A stretch of DNA of 64,000 nucleotides from Candidatus Obscuribacterales bacterium (GTDB taxonomy: Bacteria > Cyanobacteriota > Vampirovibrionia > Obscuribacterales > Obscuribacteraceae), in the NCBI GenBank assembly GCA_031292355.1, contig JARLHI010000057.1, positions 248,001-312,000 of the forward strand. The letters are read 5' to 3'. Under the pieces are notes generated by a model that did not search any database, was not told the origin of the DNA, and worked only from the letters and a program-made list of their open reading frames with translations. A program made the position numbers and the translations under genes. This document shows, one piece after another, positions 60,573-64,000 of this stretch (position 1 is the first letter of the stretch; each line of letters starts with the position of its first letter).

Positions 60573-63500
60573 ATGTCGAGCTTTGGAATCATTGCGGTAA
60601 CTCCACCGTCTTTCGCACAGCGCGAAACATTCGAGCGACGCTCACAAGGTGGCACGTTCCAATTGCACGACGCAGCCATTGCATCGGCTGCGAGCAGAGC
60701 TGGCGAAATAGGCGTTATCAACCTGGAATTTGAGAATGTTTCGGCTCCAAGCTGCGGAGATAGTGTCCGAGCCGCAGTTCAAGCAATTTTAAAGCATGCA
60801 GGCACCAAATGCGGTGTCAAATGCACACTCGACCAGGTTGACCAATTGAAGGTGGTCTGGCAGGCGCTTGCTGAAGCTGAGCTTGGTTCCGCTGCGGTTG
60901 CTCCGACTGATGAGCTTTCAAGCAATGTCGTCATTTTGACGTCCGGTTCAGCCAAGGGCTCCTGGAAAAAAGCAGTTCAACAACTCAAAGCTCATAAACT
61001 GCGGGTATTCGCCGAATGCGTCAGTCTTGCCGAAGCTCAAAATGCAGTCGGCAATGGCGTCGACGTTGTCATCGCTAAGGGGCATGAGGCCGCTGGCCGT
61101 ACGGGGCAACAGACGACCTACGTGCTGATTCAGGAATTAGTAACTCAGTTATCTGTACCGGTCTGGGCTCAAGGTGGTATCGGCATTCATACAGCCGCCG
61201 CCTGCTACGCCGCCGGAGCCCAAGGAATCGTTCTCGACTCACAATTATTGCTGACCAAAGAATCACACCTACCTTTAACCATCAAGCAAAAAATAGCCTC
61301 ACTTGACGGCACCGAAACTAGCTGGTTGCCTACTGGTAAAGACGAAGGTCTGCGCATTTACGCCAGACAAGGTCACCCAATCATAGAAATGCGCCAGGCA
61401 TATGATGCCAGTTTGCGTTCAGACAAAAAAGCAAAATCAGAAGATCGGCTGCAAGCAGTTCATCAGGCAGTCGTCGAATTCGGCACCAAAGAGTCTTCCG
61501 CTGATCGCGTCTGGTTGTTTGGCCAAGATATTTGCTTTGCCAACCGTCTGGCGACGCAGTATTCCACAGTTGCCGGCGTATTGCAGGCAATTCGTTTGTC
61601 GTTATCAGAACACATTGAAGATGCGGTTTCATCAAAACCGCTGGCTGAAGGATCGCCCATGGCAATTTCGCATGGCACGCGTTTTCCTTTGGTTCAAGGA
61701 GCGATGACTCGCGTTTCTGACACTGCTGAATTTGCAAATAGTGTAGCCGTTGGTGGCGCATTACCATTTCTCGCGCTAGCTTTAATGCGTGAGGGTGAAG
61801 TAGAAACTCTCGTTTCGCAAACAAAAGAAATGCTCGGCGAAAAAGCCTGGGGTGTTGGTTTGCTTGGTTTCGTGCCAACTGAATTACGCCAGGAACAACT
61901 AGCTGTTGTAAGAAAGTACAAGCCGCCGTTTGCTCTCATTGCCGGTGGTCGTCCAGATCAGGCAAAAGCTCTCGAAGAAATAGGCATCAAAACTTATTTG
62001 CATGTGCCATCACCAGCCTTACTAGAATCATTTATAGAAATGGGCTCACGCCGCTTCATTTTTGAAGGCAAAGAGTGCGGAGGTCACGTTGGACCACGCT
62101 CAAGCTTTGTTCTCTGGGAAGCGATGATCGATTTGCTACTACGATCGATTGGCACCGGTGGTGGTGCTTATCACATTTTATTTGCTGGCGGTATTCACGA
62201 TAAATTGTCATCAGCAATGGTGGCAGCGATGGCAGGTCCTCTGGCCAAACGTGGAGTAAAAGTTGGTGGCTTAATGGGCACCGCTTATCTCTTCACAAAA
62301 GAAGCTGTGGAAAGTGGTGCGATCGTGGATAAATTCCAGGCAGCGGCGATTGAATGTAAGCAGACCGTGCTTCTGGAAACAGGACCTGGACACGCTATTC
62401 GTTGCATCGAATCTCCATATAAACGCATCTTTGATGAAAAGCGCGAAGAGCTGATTTTACTCAATAAAACCAGAGACGAAGTTCGAGAAGAACTAGAGCT
62501 GATGAACCTTGGTCGTTTGCGCATTGCCAGCAAAGGTGTTACCCGCGCAAACGCAACGAACACTGACAAAAATCAAAGCAAAGAACAAATTATTGCCGAT
62601 CTCAAAACTGAAGGCACCACAAAAGCCAGAAGCGCCAGTGCTCTGGAAAAACTTTCACACGAAAAACAGTGGTCTGATGGTATGTATATGATCGGGCAAA
62701 TTGCTTCAATGCATGAAAAAGTCTGCACGATTGAAGAACTGCATAAAGATGTTTCAGTAGAAGGCACGCAATTGCTGTCTGTTTTTGCAGCCGAACAAAA
62801 AATCTCTAAACTGGACAAACTAGCGAAAGCATCGCAATCTGAACCAATCGCTATCGTTGGAATGTCATGCTTATTTCCCAAGGCCACCGATTTAGAAACT
62901 TACTGGCGCAACATTCTCGAAAAAGTGGATGGCATCACTGAAGTTCCATTTGAACAATGGGACTGGCATGAATTATATGATCCAAATCCGTTGACTCCCG
63001 ATAAGGTCTATTCCAAATGGGGCGGTTTCCTTGAAGACTTCCGCTTCGACCCTACTGTATATGGAATTCCGCCAAGCTCTTTGAGCTCTCTCGATCCGAT
63101 GCAGATTTTGCTTCTGGAAGTAACCAAAGCAGCACTTGCGGATGCTGGTTATGCTGAAAGACAATTTCCCAAAGAAAAAACATCGGTGGTTCTGGCCAGT
63201 TCTGGTCACGGTCCCATTACTGCTCTTTATTCATTACGTTCGATGCTTGGCTGGAAGTTATCAGATTTAGACGATGCTACCAAAGAGCATATTAAAGGCA
63301 AATTGCCTGAATGGACTGAGGATTCATTCCCAGGTTATTTAGGGAATGTCACTGCCGGACGTGTTGCTAATCGCTTCGACCTTGGCGGTATCAACTTTGC
63401 CATCGACGCCGCTTGCGCATCATCGCTTGCTGCTTTGTATGTAGCAATGGCAGATTTGCGCAGTGGCAACAGTGATGTTGCTTTCTTGTGTGCTGCCGAC

Positions 63501-64000
63501 ACTCACAATCAACCGGGTGATTATCTCAGCTTCAGCAAAACACATGCGTTTTCACCCACAGGACATTGCCGCACTTTCGATGCCACCGCTGATGGTATTG
63601 CCATAAGTGAAGGTATCGCCATGCTCGTGCTCAAACGTTTGAGTGACGCCGAGCGTGATGGCGACCGTATTTATGCAGTCGTAAAAGGTGCTGGTGGCTC
63701 AAGCGATGGACGTGCTCTCAGTTTGACAGCACCAAGACCCGCTGGTCAGGTCGCCGCGTTAGATCGCGCTTACGAAGACGCTGGCGTTTCTCCTTCCACT
63801 GTTACTCTCGTTGAAGCTCACGGCACAGGTACCGTTGCTGGAGACCGTGCTGAAATCGAAGCGCTCAAAACAGTTTTTGAAGCCTCGGGTGCTGAAAAAC
63901 GAGCCTGCGCTGTAGGTTCTGTCAAAACCATGATTGGCCACTCAAAAGCCACAGCGGGTCTTGCCTCAATTATCAAAGTTGCCAAAGCTTTGCACCACAA
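60573..64000 (+). CDS. Type I megasynthase: two NMO-like domains plus ketosynthase, 3' end beyond window
   Basis: 1142 residues are visible, without a stop; AGAGG precedes the ATG at 60573. Region 1-270: nitronate-monooxygenase-like flavin barrel (VIAKGHEAAGRTG, VWAQGGIGIHTAAACYAAGAQG). Region 365-620: a second, fuller NMO/enoyl-reductase (GTRFPLVQGAMTRVSD, EGKECGGHVGPRSS, LFAGGIHD, GTAYLFTKEA), like PfaD of polyunsaturated-fatty-acid synthases. A linker follows, then a ketosynthase from about residue 757 (EPIAIVGMSCLFP) with Cys948 in DAACASSLAAL, EAHGTGT and VGSVKTMIGHSKATAG, the full C-H-H set. Further acyltransferase, ACP or reductase domains probably follow. The product is unknown; a polyunsaturated or glycolipid acyl chain is plausible. 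Confidence 0.9.
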   Translation, partial: MSSFGIIAVTPPSFAQRETFERRSQGGTFQLHDAAIASAASRAGEIGVINLEFENVSAPSCGDSVRAAVQAILKHAGTKCGVKCTLDQVDQLKVVWQALAEAELGSAAVAPTDELSSNVVILTSGSAKGSWKKAVQQLKAHKLRVFAECVSLAEAQNAVGNGVDVVIAKGHEAAGRTGQQTTYVLIQELVTQLSVPVWAQGGIGIHTAAACYAAGAQGIVLDSQLLLTKESHLPLTIKQKIASLDGTETSWLPTGKDEGLRIYARQGHPIIEMRQAYDASLRSDKKAKSEDRLQAVHQAVVEFGTKESSADRVWLFGQDICFANRLATQYSTVAGVLQAIRLSLSEHIEDAVSSKPLAEGSPMAISHGTRFPLVQGAMTRVSDTAEFANSVAVGGALPFLALALMREGEVETLVSQTKEMLGEKAWGVGLLGFVPTELRQEQLAVVRKYKPPFALIAGGRPDQAKALEEIGIKTYLHVPSPALLESFIEMGSRRFIFEGKECGGHVGPRSSFVLWEAMIDLLLRSIGTGGGAYHILFAGGIHDKLSSAMVAAMAGPLAKRGVKVGGLMGTAYLFTKEAVESGAIVDKFQAAAIECKQTVLLETGPGHAIRCIESPYKRIFDEKREELILLNKTRDEVREELELMNLGRLRIASKGVTRANATNTDKNQSKEQIIADLKTEGTTKARSASALEKLSHEKQWSDGMYMIGQIASMHEKVCTIEELHKDVSVEGTQLLSVFAAEQKISKLDKLAKASQSEPIAIVGMSCLFPKATDLETYWRNILEKVDGITEVPFEQWDWHELYDPNPLTPDKVYSKWGGFLEDFRFDPTVYGIPPSSLSSLDPMQILLLEVTKAALADAGYAERQFPKEKTSVVLASSGHGPITALYSLRSMLGWKLSDLDDATKEHIKGKLPEWTEDSFPGYLGNVTAGRVANRFDLGGINFAIDAACASSLAALYVAMADLRSGNSDVAFLCAADTHNQPGDYLSFSKTHAFSPTGHCRTFDATADGIAISEGIAMLVLKRLSDAERDGDRIYAVVKGAGGSSDGRALSLTAPRPAGQVAALDRAYEDAGVSPSTVTLVEAHGTGTVAGDRAEIEALKTVFEASGAEKRACAVGSVKTMIGHSKATAGLASIIKVAKALHH

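Overview
The window is a chromosomal segment of moderate GC content. It probably comes from a non-photosynthetic relative of the Cyanobacteria (Melainabacteria/Vampirovibrionia, Obscuribacterales-like). This placement is inference from gene content only: a cyanobacterial-type hoxEFUYH-hoxW NAD-coupled [NiFe] hydrogenase, many universal stress proteins, globin-coupled sensors, GH3-family enzymes and a large NMO/ketosynthase megasynthase. No rRNA or conserved marker gene is present to confirm it. One tRNA (Lys, TTT) is seen. I found no CRISPR array, insertion sequence or prophage.

Region 1 (1-5.9 kb): a truncated acyl-CoA synthetase, an Hsp20, several small unknown proteins, a diheme cytochrome c and a zinc-ribbon BCAM0308-like protein. 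Region 2 (5.9-11 kb): a fatty-acid desaturase, then a tight stressosome operon rsbR-rsbS-rsbT-rsbX. Its sensor RsbR carries a globin domain. Its last gene is a histidine kinase with an RsbU_N-like N-terminus, so the usual PP2C output (RsbU) appears to be replaced by a kinase. Two tiny envelope-stress proteins follow on the other strand; one of them (10367-10528) is only 53 residues.

Region 3 (11-33 kb): a stress island with eight universal stress protein (USP) genes carrying ten USP domains, a second Hsp20, an FtsH protease, a YegP-like protein, PEP synthase, a second diheme cytochrome c, a GNAT acetyltransferase, a lipase-like protein and a processive glycolipid glycosyltransferase. A globin-PAS histidine kinase sits beside a divergent NarL-type response regulator. 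The gene content resembles the low-oxygen persistence loci of other bacteria (DosR regulon, Burkholderia lxa locus). Several palindromes and repeated motifs lie in the promoters here.

Region 4 (33.6-44.4 kb): a HAD-phosphatase/P-loop ATPase fusion, a TPR protein, the complete bidirectional hydrogenase operon with its maturation protease, a streptothricin-acetyltransferase-like GNAT and a CHASE3 kinase with a lone receiver. Region 5 (44.5-49.7 kb, minus strand): a reductive pyrimidine catabolism operon (preA, preT, beta-ureidopropionase, class III aminotransferase) that lacks dihydropyrimidinase. Region 6 (50-64 kb): GNAT, tRNA-Lys, an LRR-DUF4240 protein, AlkA-type glycosylase, secreted TPR protein, proline dehydrogenase, GH3 enzyme, HpnI-like glycosyltransferase, and the start of a megasynthase with two nitronate-monooxygenase-like domains before a ketosynthase.

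Together the genes describe a bacterium built for oxygen and redox fluctuation: oxygen/NO-type heme sensors, USPs, chaperones, a hydrogenase to balance NAD(P)H, and PEP synthase and pyrimidine or proline catabolism for starvation. That integration is inference; the individual family calls rest on motifs visible in the translated sequence.
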